Made by a program: the position numbers and the translations under genes. A stretch of DNA of 64,000 bases from Phormidium tenue FACHB-1050 (lineage in GTDB: Bacteria > Cyanobacteriota > Cyanobacteriia > Pseudanabaenales > Pseudanabaenaceae): NCBI RefSeq assembly GCF_014696925.1, contig NZ_JACJQY010000011.1, positions 55,805 to 119,804 on the forward strand, written 5' to 3'. Below, piece by piece: positions 45,558 through 54,506 of this stretch. Below the pieces are notes generated by a model, which worked only from the letters and a program-made list of their open reading frames with translations, searched no databases and was not told where the DNA came from. Numbering within the stretch: the stretch's first letter is position 1; each line of letters starts with the position of its first letter.

Positions 45558-45809
45558 CTAGTCAAAAGCTCCCACCAATTCATCATCAAGACTCTCTGAA
45601 ATACCAGCATCATCAAGAATAATCAGATCGTCTGCACAAATACCATACAGATTTTCTAGCGATCGCCTAGCAGGAATTAACGAATAATCATCTTTAACTT
45701 GGCGATCGCCCATCTTAAAAGCCAGAAATTCAATAAAATTTAAAGCCTCTTGCTGCTTCTCAATTGGCAACTGCTGCATCGTACTCACCGCTCTTTCTAA
45801 AATCGTCAT
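45558..45809 (-). CDS. Antitoxin of the VapC pair (DUF2281-like)
   Basis: An 83-residue protein: LERAVSTMQQLPIEKQQEAL and NFIEFLAFK, the leucine-rich helical core seen in DUF2281-type antitoxins, then an acidic C-terminal tail (LDDAGISESLDDELVGAFD) that should wrap the toxin. The 2-bp gap to vapC suggests coupled translation. Confidence 0.75.
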   Translation of the reverse strand: MTILERAVSTMQQLPIEKQQEALNFIEFLAFKMGDRQVKDDYSLIPARRSLENLYGICADDLIILDDAGISESLDDELVGAFD

Positions 45810-45953
45810 GATTTGAATCCTCTCAAATGAGCAAAATCTTGAGACATTTATTATTTTAAATTAGCATGACGATTAAATTAGGGGTGATTAGTTAGGCGAT
45901 TGCCTACAATAGCCCTATTAGCCAGTTATAAATTTTGAATAACCATCAAGCTT

Positions 45954-46031
45954 ATGACCAAAGCAGAACTTCGTCATCAAATTGATGAATACATCGGTAG
46001 CCTATCCCCCGAACGGCTGAGACTAGCCTAG
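45954..46031 (+). pseudogene. Antitoxin gene remnant
   Basis: A 25-residue frame, MTKAELRHQIDEYIGSLSPE then RLRLA and a stop. It resembles the N-terminus of a common cyanobacterial antitoxin in which SPERLRxAADFLAYL continues; here it is cut by a stop codon and nothing homologous follows. Probably a relic in the 286-bp gap between the VapBC pair and aroC. Confidence 0.45.
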
Positions 46032-46095
46032 ATAAATCAAGCGATCGCAATTTACAAAAAATATACGATCGCAATTCGTGACTAGAATAGAAATT

Positions 46096-47178
46096 TTATA
46101 GAGAAACGGTTTTTTGAGTGAGATAGCGATCGCACAATACTAGAGCCACCATCGCCTCCACCATTGGCACTGCGCGAGGCAATACGCATGGATCGTGACG
46201 ACCACGACCTGTGAGCGTAGTGTCTTCACCAGCCACTGATACAGTTTTTTGTTCTAGTAAAATTGTCGCTGTCGGCTTGAAAGCAACCCGCAGAATGATA
46301 TTTTCACCATTGGAAATACCGCCTTGAATACCGCCAGAATTATTAGTGCGGGTGCGAAGGCGCTCTCCATCCATATAGAACTCATCGTTATGCTCACGCC
46401 CAGTTAAGTGAACTCCATCAAATCCTGAACCAATCTCAAATCCCTTACTGGCTGGCAAAGACATCACTGCTTTGGCAAGATCCGCTTCCAATTTATCAAA
46501 TACAGGATCGCCTAAACCTACAGGTACATTTCTCGCCACACATTCGACAATACCGCCAACAGAATTACCATCACGACGGATTTTGTCGATGAAGTCAATC
46601 ATCTTTTCCGCCATAACTGGATCAGGACAGCGCAAAATATTACTTTCCACCTGTTCCATCGTGACTGTATTTGGATCAATATCAGATGCAATCATGTCCT
46701 TAACTTGTCTGACATAGGCGATGATTTCTACACCTGCGGCCTGTTTGAGAATTTTTTTGGCGATCGCCCCTGCGGCGACCCGTCCGATTGTTTCCCTTGC
46801 GGAAGATCTACCGCCACCTTGCCAATTGCGAATGCCATATTTTGCTTGATAGGTAGCATCAGCATGGGAAGGGCGGAATTTTTCAGCCATTTCCGAATAG
46901 TCTTGACTACGAGCATCTTTGTTCTGCACCAAAATCATGATCGGTGTGCCAAGGGTTTTGCCTTCAAATACTCCTGACAAAATCTGAGCGCGATCGTCTT
47001 CGCGGCGAGGAGTAACGATTTTGCTTTGTCCTGGTTTACGGCGATCGAGGTCTATTTGAATATCAGCTTCACTAAGCTCAAGCTGTGGTGGACATCCATC
47101 GACGATCGCGCCCACGCCTCCGCCGTGAGATTCCCCAAATGTTGTGACGCGAAACAATTGTCCGAATGTACTACCCAT
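46096..47178 (-). CDS. aroC: Chorismate synthase
   Basis: A 360-residue enzyme that converts EPSP to chorismate with reduced FMN, the last step of the shikimate pathway. Signatures: [18 protein letters not shown] at the N-terminus, [34 protein letters not shown] and [20 protein letters not shown]. Full length. The gene stands alone here; upstream lies a dense cluster of palindromic repeats. Confidence 0.97.
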   Translation of the reverse strand: MGSTFGQLFRVTTFGESHGGGVGAIVDGCPPQLELSEADIQIDLDRRKPGQSKIVTPRREDDRAQILSGVFEGKTLGTPIMILVQNKDARSQDYSEMAEKFRPSHADATYQAKYGIRNWQGGGRSSARETIGRVAAGAIAKKILKQAAGVEIIAYVRQVKDMIASDIDPNTVTMEQVESNILRCPDPVMAEKMIDFIDKIRRDGNSVGGIVECVARNVPVGLGDPVFDKLEADLAKAVMSLPASKGFEIGSGFDGVHLTGREHNDEFYMDGERLRTRTNNSGGIQGGISNGENIILRVAFKPTATILLEQKTVSVAGEDTTLTGRGRHDPCVLPRAVPMVEAMVALVLCDRYLTQKTVSL

Positions 47179-47253
47179 GTTTAAATATTGAATTCTAAAA
47201 AATATGTAAATATCAAAGTTTGATCTTTACATATTTTATAGTACCTAATCTTA

Positions 47254-47348
47254 TATAGCGTTTATCAGTCTAGTGAAGTACGGGTTTGTTTCCCCGCCTT
47301 CGGCAGGGAAACAAACCTTTGTACCTCGCTTACTTGAAAAACGCTATA
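47254..47348. mobile_element. Family B palindromic repeat, second copy
   Basis: A 95-bp copy inverted relative to the one at 26579-26673: ends TATAGCGTTTATCAGTC and CTTGAAAAACGCTATA, central stem GGTTTGTTTCCCCGCC with complement (one mismatch). Read on the minus strand it differs from the other copy at only a handful of positions. Confidence 0.78.
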
Positions 47349-47443
47349 AAACAGAAGCAGTCAGAAGCAGTACCCAGAGTTATTACTATTGTTTTCTAAA
47401 AAATATGTAGTAAACGCATATTTTTTACGTTTTGTTTAACAAA

Positions 47444-47559
47444 TATAGCTATAGCCATCTGTATCAGGACAAATTAAAACCCAAATAGTGTGAGGCGGCG
47501 CTTTGCGCCGCCTCACACTATTTGGGTTTTATGTCCTAACAAGAATGGCGACAGCTATA
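47444..47559. mobile_element. Family A repeat, inverted full-length copy
   Basis: A 116-bp copy in the opposite orientation to most others (starts TATAGCTATAGCCATCTG, ends AATGGCGACAGCTATA). Central stem CAAATAGTGTGAGGCGGCGC with a TTT apex. Confidence 0.88.
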
Positions 47560-47642
47560 GTAAAAATTGCTGATTAAAAAATTCTTTACGGCTGAGATAC
47601 TCTATGGTACTTTAGCTTCTAAACTATCTTCAATAATCTATT

Positions 47643-47757
47643 TATAGCTCTCGCCAACCATGTTAGGAAGAAATAAAAACTTCAAAGAGAGTTGCGAAGC
47701 GAAGCGTCGCAACTCTCTTTGAGGTTTTATGTCCTGATACATTTGGCGACAGCTATG
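47643..47757. mobile_element. Diverged family A repeat with different stem
   Basis: A 115-bp copy starting TATAGCTCTCGCCAACC and ending TTGGCGACAGCTATG. The central stem is unrelated to other copies (CTTCAAAGAGAGTTGCGA with near-complement TCGCAACTCTCTTTGAGG) and its apex has tandem GCGAAGC units. The arms have drifted (GTTAGGAAGAAATAAAAAC). Confidence 0.7.
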
Positions 47758-47943
47758 TGACTTTCAATAAGATTGCTGCACAAATATTTTATTTGATGTT
47801 AAATGCTCTATATAGATAGAATTAACTTTAATAGTTTTCAATTAAAGAATTTCTCAATAATTTTCAATTTTAAGAGCTGTAAATAGTTCGCGCTTCAATT
47901 TTCTAACAGTAGTTAAAATTAGCTTCAATCTGGTATGAGTTAA

Positions 47944-50900
47944 ATGAAAAATAGATTTTGTCTAATTTTGGTCGCGATCGCATCCTTAAGTATCGCTAAT
48001 TCGACTCAAGCTCAGATTGCAGTTGATGGCAGTACTGCGACTCAAGTAAATGGCAATGCGATCGCCCCCACAGGTGCAGGTACAGTTAACGGTGGCAATC
48101 TTTATCATAGCTTTAGCGAATTTAACGTACCGCAGTCAGGCGTAATCTTTAATACTGGCAATTCTACATTAAATGGGGCTGACGTTCGTAACATTATCAA
48201 TCGTGTTACAGGCGATAATCCCTCAGCAATTTTAGGAACAATTGAAAGCCGTCAAGCTTTCCCCAATGCCAATCTTTACTTAATGAATCCCAATGGGATC
48301 GTATTTGGACAAAATGCCCGTTTAGATATTGGTGGTTCCTTTCATGCGACTACAGGTACAGGCTTAGGCTTTGATAGCGGAACCTTTAACGTTGACAAGA
48401 ATTCTCTCAGCTTTCCTAGTGGTGATCCGAAAACAATTCGCTTTGCTGTCTCTCAACCTGCTGGAATTATTAATCAAGGTAACTTAGCCGTAGATACTGG
48501 CAAAACCATCACCTTCACTGGTGGTAGCATCATCAATACAGGCACATTGACAGCCCCTAGTGGCAATATAGCCTTAACCTCTGTGGCTGGTAATAGCCTA
48601 GTTGAGTTGCGATCGCCCGACGCGGTTTTAGGATTGCAAGTGACAGGTAATGCTATTCCTGTGAATTGGAATGGCAAGATTACGGAGTTACCTAGACTAG
48701 CAGGGCTACTTACAGGTCAGATACCTGAAGCTAATCAGGTAGTTGTAAAAGCTGATGGCTCTCTGGCTCTAGTCTCAAGTCCTGCGCCTACGGATGTTGC
48801 GGTGACTAATGGGATGGCGATCGTATCTGGGAGAGTTGATGTATCTTCTCCCGATTCAAAGGCTGGTAATATTGGGATTTTTGGTGAAAAAGTAGGATTG
48901 GTGAATGCTCAGATTGATGCATCTGGATTGTTTGGGGGTGGCAAAGTTCTAATTGGTGGAGATTTTCAGGGTAATGGTATAGCGCCAAATGCGTTGAGAA
49001 CTTTTGTAGATCGCAATTCTACAATTGATGTGAGTGCGCTCTTAAGTGGAAATGGTGGCACTGCGATCGTCTGGGCAGATCAAACCACTAGATTTCTAGG
49101 TTCAATTCTTGCAAAGGGTGGAACTCAGACAGGTGATGGCGGCTTTGTGGAAGTATCAGGTAAACAGAACCTTGATTATCGCGGTAACGTGAACACCTTT
49201 GCTCCTAATGGAAAAACAGGAATTCTATTACTTGATCCGACTGATATTAATATTGTTAATACTGCGGGTACATTTTTTAACTTGACTCAGGTAGATGAGT
49301 TTAGCGATCCCGATGTTGGCACAAACGAAATAAATGTAATCATCATTAATTCCGCATTAGCGAATGTCATATTACAAGCAACCAATGACATCAACTTTAC
49401 TACTCCAGTAGCCATGACTGAGGTTGGTATAGGATTAACGGCTCAGGCAGGAAGAGATATCAATGTCAACGATAATATCTCCACAATTGCTGGGGCAATT
49501 AACTTTACCGCAGGTCGAGATATTGTCGGAGTGGGAGCGCTTAGCACAGATGCTTTTGTTGGCAACAGTGGCAATGTTAATCTCACGGCAGGTCGAGATG
49601 TCAGACTAAATAGCATTAATGCAGTCTCTACTACCACTGGAAATGGCGGTAGTGTAGCGATCCAAGCAGGTGGAAATATTCAAACGACAGGAACCTTCAC
49701 TGCATTTGGCAACACATACAGCATTGCTACAAACTCTGGTGGTCTAGTTGGCAATGCTGGTAATATTTCCTTAACAAGTACCAGTGGTGCGATCGATGTT
49801 AGCTCTGGGCGAGTTCATGCAGTTGCTACCATCGGAAATGGTGGCAACATTACGTTGCAAGCAGTAGGCAATATTAGGACTGGATTTGGAGCTTTTCCAC
49901 TAGCTGCTGTAGGTTCCTTTATTGATGTAGGTGGTAATGGTACGGCTGGCACGATTTCATTTACGAGTTCAAGTGGCGCGATCGATACTAGTTTGGGAGA
50001 TATAAATGCAGGGAATTCCAATATTGGTAATTCTGGAAATGTTTTTCTGCGAGCAGCTAATAATATAACTACTGCTAATATATTTGCTTCTTCTGGTGAT
50101 GGTGTAGGAAATGGAGGACAAATTACGCTCATTAGTCAATTAGGAACTATTGATACTAGAGCAGGAGAACTCACTGTCGCCACTCAGACTGGCAATGCAG
50201 GGGCTATAAATCTTCAAGCCCTGGGCAATATTACAACTAGCAATCTTACTTCAAGAGCTTTCATACTTGGTAATGCTGGTCAAATCTCAGTTACTAGTTC
50301 AAGTGGTGCGATTAACACTACTATAGGTGATATTGATGCTAGTTCTATTAATGGGAATGGCGGTAATATTACTTTTGTAGCTCGCAATAGTATTACAACT
50401 ACTAATCTCAATGCCAGCAGTGATCTTGGTAGTGGTGGCAATATTAGCCTCGATCCCATTGGCGATATTATTTTTAATTCGGCAAATACTGCGGGATCGA
50501 TTCAGGGTGGGAATTTTTTCGCAGCCTCAACTGGAGGCAATATCAGAGTGCTGGGATTTGTGACTAGTCCGTTTACAGCCTGTGCAGGAGCCAGCATTTG
50601 TACAGCCAGTAATAGCGGTAATTCAGGTGGTTCAATATTTCTGAGACATGGTGGACTTAATCCATTTGTGATTGGCAATTCTAGTATTAATGGAACCGCA
50701 GGTATCGTCACTACTGGATCTTCCACTCTAGCCCTTAGTAGGATTATTCCTGTTGGCACAAGTATTTTTGCACAGGGCAACATATCGATCGCTCCATCAG
50801 GGGAAACGACCTTCACGCCACCCAAGATTTTAGTTGGGGTCACTACCATTGATGCAGAGACACAAAAGTTGCTTGAAATCAAGGATGTAATGAAAAAAGA

Positions 50901-52125
50901 AGTCGATCGCTTCTTAAAAGAAGGAAACTTAGAAAAAGCATTTCAAGCGATCGAGAAAGCCTATGTCTCTGAGCTAGGAATCTTCTTAGGAGAAAGTCTT
51001 AAACCACCAGCAATAAGTATTAGTGAAGCTCAAGATCTGCTTAGCGATGTCTCAAGACGTTCAGGCAGTGCTTCTGTACTGATTTATCCGATCATGCTAA
51101 ATGATCGCATTGAAATTTTGGTGATCCCACCCAAAGAAATGGGCAAGCCTTTTCATCGCTACACGAACTATGCCAACGAAGAGGAAATTATTACAGTTTT
51201 GACGGATTATCGAGCCAGTCTTCGGGACACAAGTTCACTGGACTATTTAGAGCAAGCTCAAAAACTCTATGACTGGGTAATGCGTCCAATTGATGCTCAA
51301 TTACAGGCTCTCAAGATTGAAACGGTTGTCTTTGTGATGGACTCTGGTTTACGAGTGATTCCTCCTGCCGCCCTTCATGATGGCAAACAGTTCTTAGTGG
51401 AGCGCTATGCTTCAGCAAATATTCCTTCCTTACGGGTAACGAGGCTCGAAGAACGCGATCGCCAAAACACTCGTGTTCTAGCAATGGGGCTGACCGAGGC
51501 AAGAGAAGGATTGAGTGCATTACCAGCAGTAGAAGTTGAAATTAGAACTATTGGTACGCAGGTGTTGGCTGGAACTACATTTTTAGATCGCGATTTTACA
51601 GTCAGCAACCTGCAAGCGCAACGGGGTAAGACGAAATATGGAATTCTCCATTTAGGAACTCATGGTCAATTTTTAGAAGATCGAGCTAAGGATTCCTATA
51701 TTCAATTCTGGGATGGTAAGCTGCGATCGCATCAAATTCCTAGCCTCAGGTTTGATCAACCTGTAATCGATATGTTGACCTTGAGTGCCTGTGAAACTGC
51801 CGTGGGCAACAATCTAGGTATTAGTGGATTAGCAGTAGAGTCTGGTGCGCGAAGTATCCTTGCTTCTCTTTGGGCAGTTTCCGATGTGGGGACAGCACCT
51901 TTGATGATTAGCTTTTATAAAGCTTTCCCCAATGCGCTTAGTAAGGCTACGGCTTTAAGACAGGCTCAACTCGACCTGTTAAAAGGCAAAGTCAAGATTG
52001 TGAACAATCAAATTTTAGGAGTTGATGGCTTAGCAGCGATCGCCTTGCCCAAGGGTACTGAAAATGTTGATGTCAAACATCCTTTCTTTTGGTCATCTTT
52101 TATTTTGGTGGGCAATTGGTTGTAA
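47944..52125 (+). CDS. Two-partner secretion exoprotein fused to a CHAT protease domain
   Basis: A 1393-residue protein. The signal peptide ends in STQAQ near residue 24. The TPS secretion domain (about 30-270) has YHSFSEFNVPQSGVIFNTG and LYLMNPNGIVFGQNA (NPNGI motif). A long beta-helix follows (about 270-970) made of repeats like GNGGNI, FTAGRD and TSSSGAID. After a helical linker (about 985-1070) the C-terminus is a CHAT caspase-like domain with His1240 (LHLGTHGQF) and Cys1283 (LSACETA), then GLAVESGARSILASLWAVSD. The TpsB transporter gene follows 91 bp downstream. The likely role is a secreted or surface-displayed fibre carrying a cysteine protease; the substrate is unknown. Confidence 0.9.
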   Translation: MKNRFCLILVAIASLSIANSTQAQIAVDGSTATQVNGNAIAPTGAGTVNGGNLYHSFSEFNVPQSGVIFNTGNSTLNGADVRNIINRVTGDNPSAILGTIESRQAFPNANLYLMNPNGIVFGQNARLDIGGSFHATTGTGLGFDSGTFNVDKNSLSFPSGDPKTIRFAVSQPAGIINQGNLAVDTGKTITFTGGSIINTGTLTAPSGNIALTSVAGNSLVELRSPDAVLGLQVTGNAIPVNWNGKITELPRLAGLLTGQIPEANQVVVKADGSLALVSSPAPTDVAVTNGMAIVSGRVDVSSPDSKAGNIGIFGEKVGLVNAQIDASGLFGGGKVLIGGDFQGNGIAPNALRTFVDRNSTIDVSALLSGNGGTAIVWADQTTRFLGSILAKGGTQTGDGGFVEVSGKQNLDYRGNVNTFAPNGKTGILLLDPTDINIVNTAGTFFNLTQVDEFSDPDVGTNEINVIIINSALANVILQATNDINFTTPVAMTEVGIGLTAQAGRDINVNDNISTIAGAINFTAGRDIVGVGALSTDAFVGNSGNVNLTAGRDVRLNSINAVSTTTGNGGSVAIQAGGNIQTTGTFTAFGNTYSIATNSGGLVGNAGNISLTSTSGAIDVSSGRVHAVATIGNGGNITLQAVGNIRTGFGAFPLAAVGSFIDVGGNGTAGTISFTSSSGAIDTSLGDINAGNSNIGNSGNVFLRAANNITTANIFASSGDGVGNGGQITLISQLGTIDTRAGELTVATQTGNAGAINLQALGNITTSNLTSRAFILGNAGQISVTSSSGAINTTIGDIDASSINGNGGNITFVARNSITTTNLNASSDLGSGGNISLDPIGDIIFNSANTAGSIQGGNFFAASTGGNIRVLGFVTSPFTACAGASICTASNSGNSGGSIFLRHGGLNPFVIGNSSINGTAGIVTTGSSTLALSRIIPVGTSIFAQGNISIAPSGETTFTPPKILVGVTTIDAETQKLLEIKDVMKKEVDRFLKEGNLEKAFQAIEKAYVSELGIFLGESLKPPAISISEAQDLLSDVSRRSGSASVLIYPIMLNDRIEILVIPPKEMGKPFHRYTNYANEEEIITVLTDYRASLRDTSSLDYLEQAQKLYDWVMRPIDAQLQALKIETVVFVMDSGLRVIPPAALHDGKQFLVERYASANIPSLRVTRLEERDRQNTRVLAMGLTEAREGLSALPAVEVEIRTIGTQVLAGTTFLDRDFTVSNLQAQRGKTKYGILHLGTHGQFLEDRAKDSYIQFWDGKLRSHQIPSLRFDQPVIDMLTLSACETAVGNNLGISGLAVESGARSILASLWAVSDVGTAPLMISFYKAFPNALSKATALRQAQLDLLKGKVKIVNNQILGVDGLAAIALPKGTENVDVKHPFFWSSFILVGNWL

Positions 52126-52142
52126 GTTAGGGCTTTGCAAAA

Positions 52143-52178
52143 CTGTTTTTTGTGGCGATACCATGCTACAAAAAACAG
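52143..52178 (+). terminator. Weak hairpin between the tpsA- and tpsB-like genes
   Basis: CTGTTTTTTGT and its complement around a 14-base loop, 17 bp after the exoprotein stop. It may partly stop transcription or stabilise the upstream message, so that less transporter than exoprotein is made. Confidence 0.35.
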
Positions 52179-52216
52179 GTGTTTAACAAGATTTGGGCAA
52201 ATTGTTAATTTGAGGT

Positions 52217-54088
52217 GTGAAGGTGAATCAAAATTTAAAAGGTATAGCAAAAAAAGAGTTAGCTAGTACAAACCAAAACCCCAGAATCGAGTGGCGGCGC
52301 TTCGTGCCGCCACTCGATTCTGGGGTTTTATGTCCTAAGCAAAACTTGCTTAGCTATAGCATCAAGTCTAGTAGCAAGGGGCTAATTGTATTGATACCCA
52401 GCTTACTCATGAGTTGGATTAGCTTACCTAGCTACGCTCAAGTCCCCTCCATATCTTCGCCATTAACCCGTCCGCCAGAATCTCTAGAACCAAAGTTACC
52501 AGCTAAACCAACAAGTCCTATTCTCGCTCCTTCTCCATCATCACCTTCCACAAGTCCGCCAGACGAACCTTTGCCAACATCGCCAAATGAAGTCTTGATT
52601 CCTGTTAAACGGATTGAGATCGTGGGAAGTTCAATTCTCACATCAGTAGAAATTGCCACACTAGTAGCACCATTAGAAAATAGATCAGTTACGCTTAGGC
52701 AGTTACAAGAAGTTGCGGATAAAATCAGTCAAATTTATCAAGATCGTAATTACATTACTTCTCGTGCTGTTCTTGCGCCGCAAGATATTAAAGATGGTGT
52801 GGTCACAATTCAGGTGCGAGAGGGATCTTTAGAACGCATTGATGTCAAACGTTCGGGAGATGTTGCTGGTCGATTAAATGATGAATATATCCGCGATCGC
52901 ATCCAGATTGCAGGATCAACACCTCTCAATTTTGCTCAATTGGAAGATACGCTGCAATTACTCAGATCTGATCCCTTAATTGGTGACATTAGAGCTAATT
53001 TGACTACTGGCAGTCAACCAAATCAAAGCATTTTGCAGCTCACATTAAGTGAAGCTAAATCTTTTAGTATTCGTCCATTTTTTGATAACTATGGTAATAC
53101 TTCCACAGGAATCTATCGATTTGGCGTAAATCTGCAAGAGCTTAACCTTACAGGTAACGGCGACTCAATTCTGGTTGGGTATACCCGTGCTGGTAGCTCC
53201 GATGTTTATCAACTTAATTATCAATATCCGATTAATCCTCAAGGTGGAACCCTAGGATTTAACTTTTCCGCAGGTCAAAACCCGATCACTGAGCCACCTT
53301 TTAATAGCTTAAATATTCTCACAGATTCCCAAACCTATGAGCTAGCTTACCGTCAACCTTTAATGCGATCGCCCCGTGAAGAGTTTGCGCTTGGCGTTAG
53401 TTTAGCTTTTGAGAATAGCGGCTCCTATTTTGACAATCGGTCATTTAATTTTCAAAATTTTAAGTTTGATGATGGGCGATCGCAGTCAAGAGTTTTGCGA
53501 TTCACCCAAGATTATTTTAGCCGCGATCCAGTTGGGTCTTGGGTGTTAAGTTCAACTTTTAATATGGGGTTGAATCTTCTGGGCGCAACGATTCGCAATG
53601 ATAATTCGCCAGATGGGAGATTCTTGTATTGGGGCGGTCAAGTGTTGAGAGTGCAACGACTGGGTGAAGATAAAGACACCTTGGCATTTTTGCGTCTAAA
53701 TATGCAGTTTTCAGGCAATCAATTACTATCTCTTAATCGTTTTAGTATTGGTGGACCTCAGTCTATTCGTGGCTATCGACAAGGTCAACTTACAGGTGAT
53801 AGCGGACTACAAGCTTCTGTAGAGGTGCAATTTCCGATAGTACGTAATGAAGAAGGGATATCGCTTATCAAGCTATTACCTTTTGTCGAAGGTGGCACAA
53901 TTTGGAACTCGTCAGGGCTCAACTCCACCACGCAATCATTATTTGGAATTGGCTTAGGTGCGACCTATCAACCAATTCGCAACTTATTACTGCGTCTTGA
54001 TTATGGAATTCCTTTGGTAAATGTCTCTAATTCTGGTAATAACTTACAAGATTCGGGCTTATATTTCTCTGTAAATGCAAGTTTCTAG
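52217..54088 (+). CDS. Two-partner secretion transporter (TpsB/ShlB/FhaC family) with a repeat inserted in its signal peptide
   Basis: A 623-residue outer-membrane beta-barrel transporter beginning at GTG 52217. After the leader and a proline-rich linker it has a POTRA domain (about 110-220: RIEIVGSSILTSVEIATLV; VVTIQVREGSLERIDV) and then a 16-strand barrel with the conserved SIGGPQSIRGYRQGQL motif. It should export the exoprotein encoded upstream. The N-terminus is odd: residues 10-47 (IAKKELAS...NLLSY) are encoded by a family A repeat. Without it the leader reads MKVNQNLKG-SIKSSSKGLIV and is an ordinary signal peptide. A TTG at 52347 within the repeat could be an alternative start giving a short normal leader. 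Confidence 0.9.
   Translation: MKVNQNLKGIAKKELASTNQNPRIEWRRFVPPLDSGVLCPKQNLLSYSIKSSSKGLIVLIPSLLMSWISLPSYAQVPSISSPLTRPPESLEPKLPAKPTSPILAPSPSSPSTSPPDEPLPTSPNEVLIPVKRIEIVGSSILTSVEIATLVAPLENRSVTLRQLQEVADKISQIYQDRNYITSRAVLAPQDIKDGVVTIQVREGSLERIDVKRSGDVAGRLNDEYIRDRIQIAGSTPLNFAQLEDTLQLLRSDPLIGDIRANLTTGSQPNQSILQLTLSEAKSFSIRPFFDNYGNTSTGIYRFGVNLQELNLTGNGDSILVGYTRAGSSDVYQLNYQYPINPQGGTLGFNFSAGQNPITEPPFNSLNILTDSQTYELAYRQPLMRSPREEFALGVSLAFENSGSYFDNRSFNFQNFKFDDGRSQSRVLRFTQDYFSRDPVGSWVLSSTFNMGLNLLGATIRNDNSPDGRFLYWGGQVLRVQRLGEDKDTLAFLRLNMQFSGNQLLSLNRFSIGGPQSIRGYRQGQLTGDSGLQASVEVQFPIVRNEEGISLIKLLPFVEGGTIWNSSGLNSTTQSLFGIGLGATYQPIRNLLLRLDYGIPLVNVSNSGNNLQDSGLYFSVNASF
52243..52358. mobile_element. Family A repeat (A2 type) in frame inside the TpsB signal peptide
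   Basis: A 116-bp copy: TATAGCAAAAAAAGAGTTAG ... CAAAACTTGCTTAGCTATA, with stem CAGAATCGAGTGGCGGCGC. Net gain with one duplicated TA is 114 bp, exactly 38 codons, and the frame used has no stop. Excision in silico gives AAA GGT AGC ATC and a standard leader peptide. It is orientated opposite to the copy at 31629-31743. Confidence 0.88.
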
Positions 54089-54152
54089 AAGAAAGACTAC
54101 GAAAAGCGCGACCTTTGCTTTGTGTTTTGGTATTATCGCGATAAAACTAATC

Positions 54153-54479
54153 ATGTCAAGCTCCGAACCAACTTTAATTGTTGTAATGACCACAATGCCT
54201 GAGGTCAATCAAGCTCATAATATTGCCAAAATATTGGTTGAAGAAAAACTTGCTGCTTGTGTACAGGTGATGCCTAGCATGACTTCTACTTACATATGGC
54301 AAGGTGAACTATGTCAAGAATCTGAGCATTTAGTCTTGATCAAAACTCTGCAAGTCAATTATGAAGCATTATCTTCTAGACTGCGATCGCTACATCCTTA
54401 CGAAACCCCAGAAGTTATTGCGCTACCTGCGATCGCCGTTGATCGGGATTATCTAAATTGGGTAATCACACAACCATAG
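54153..54479 (+). CDS. cutA: CutA1 divalent-cation tolerance protein
   Basis: A 108-residue trimeric CutA protein. The start is ATG 54153 (MSSSEPTLIVVMTTMPE); an in-frame extension back to 54075 overlaps the TpsB end and is not supported. Motifs: ILVEEKLAACVQVMPSMTST, WQGELCQESEHLVLIKT, and HPYETPEVIALPA. CutA is widespread; it is linked with copper and heavy-metal tolerance in E. coli, but its role in cyanobacteria is unclear. Confidence 0.93.
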   Translation: MSSSEPTLIVVMTTMPEVNQAHNIAKILVEEKLAACVQVMPSMTSTYIWQGELCQESEHLVLIKTLQVNYEALSSRLRSLHPYETPEVIALPAIAVDRDYLNWVITQP

Positions 54480-54506
54480 ATAGTTCATAATGCTTCGCAC
54501 AGTGCA

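Noticed and set aside
47944..52125. Several minus-strand frames of 60-126 codons inside the exoprotein gene
   Set aside because: They are shadows of a repetitive Gly/Asn/Thr-rich coding sequence and have no starts or motifs of their own.
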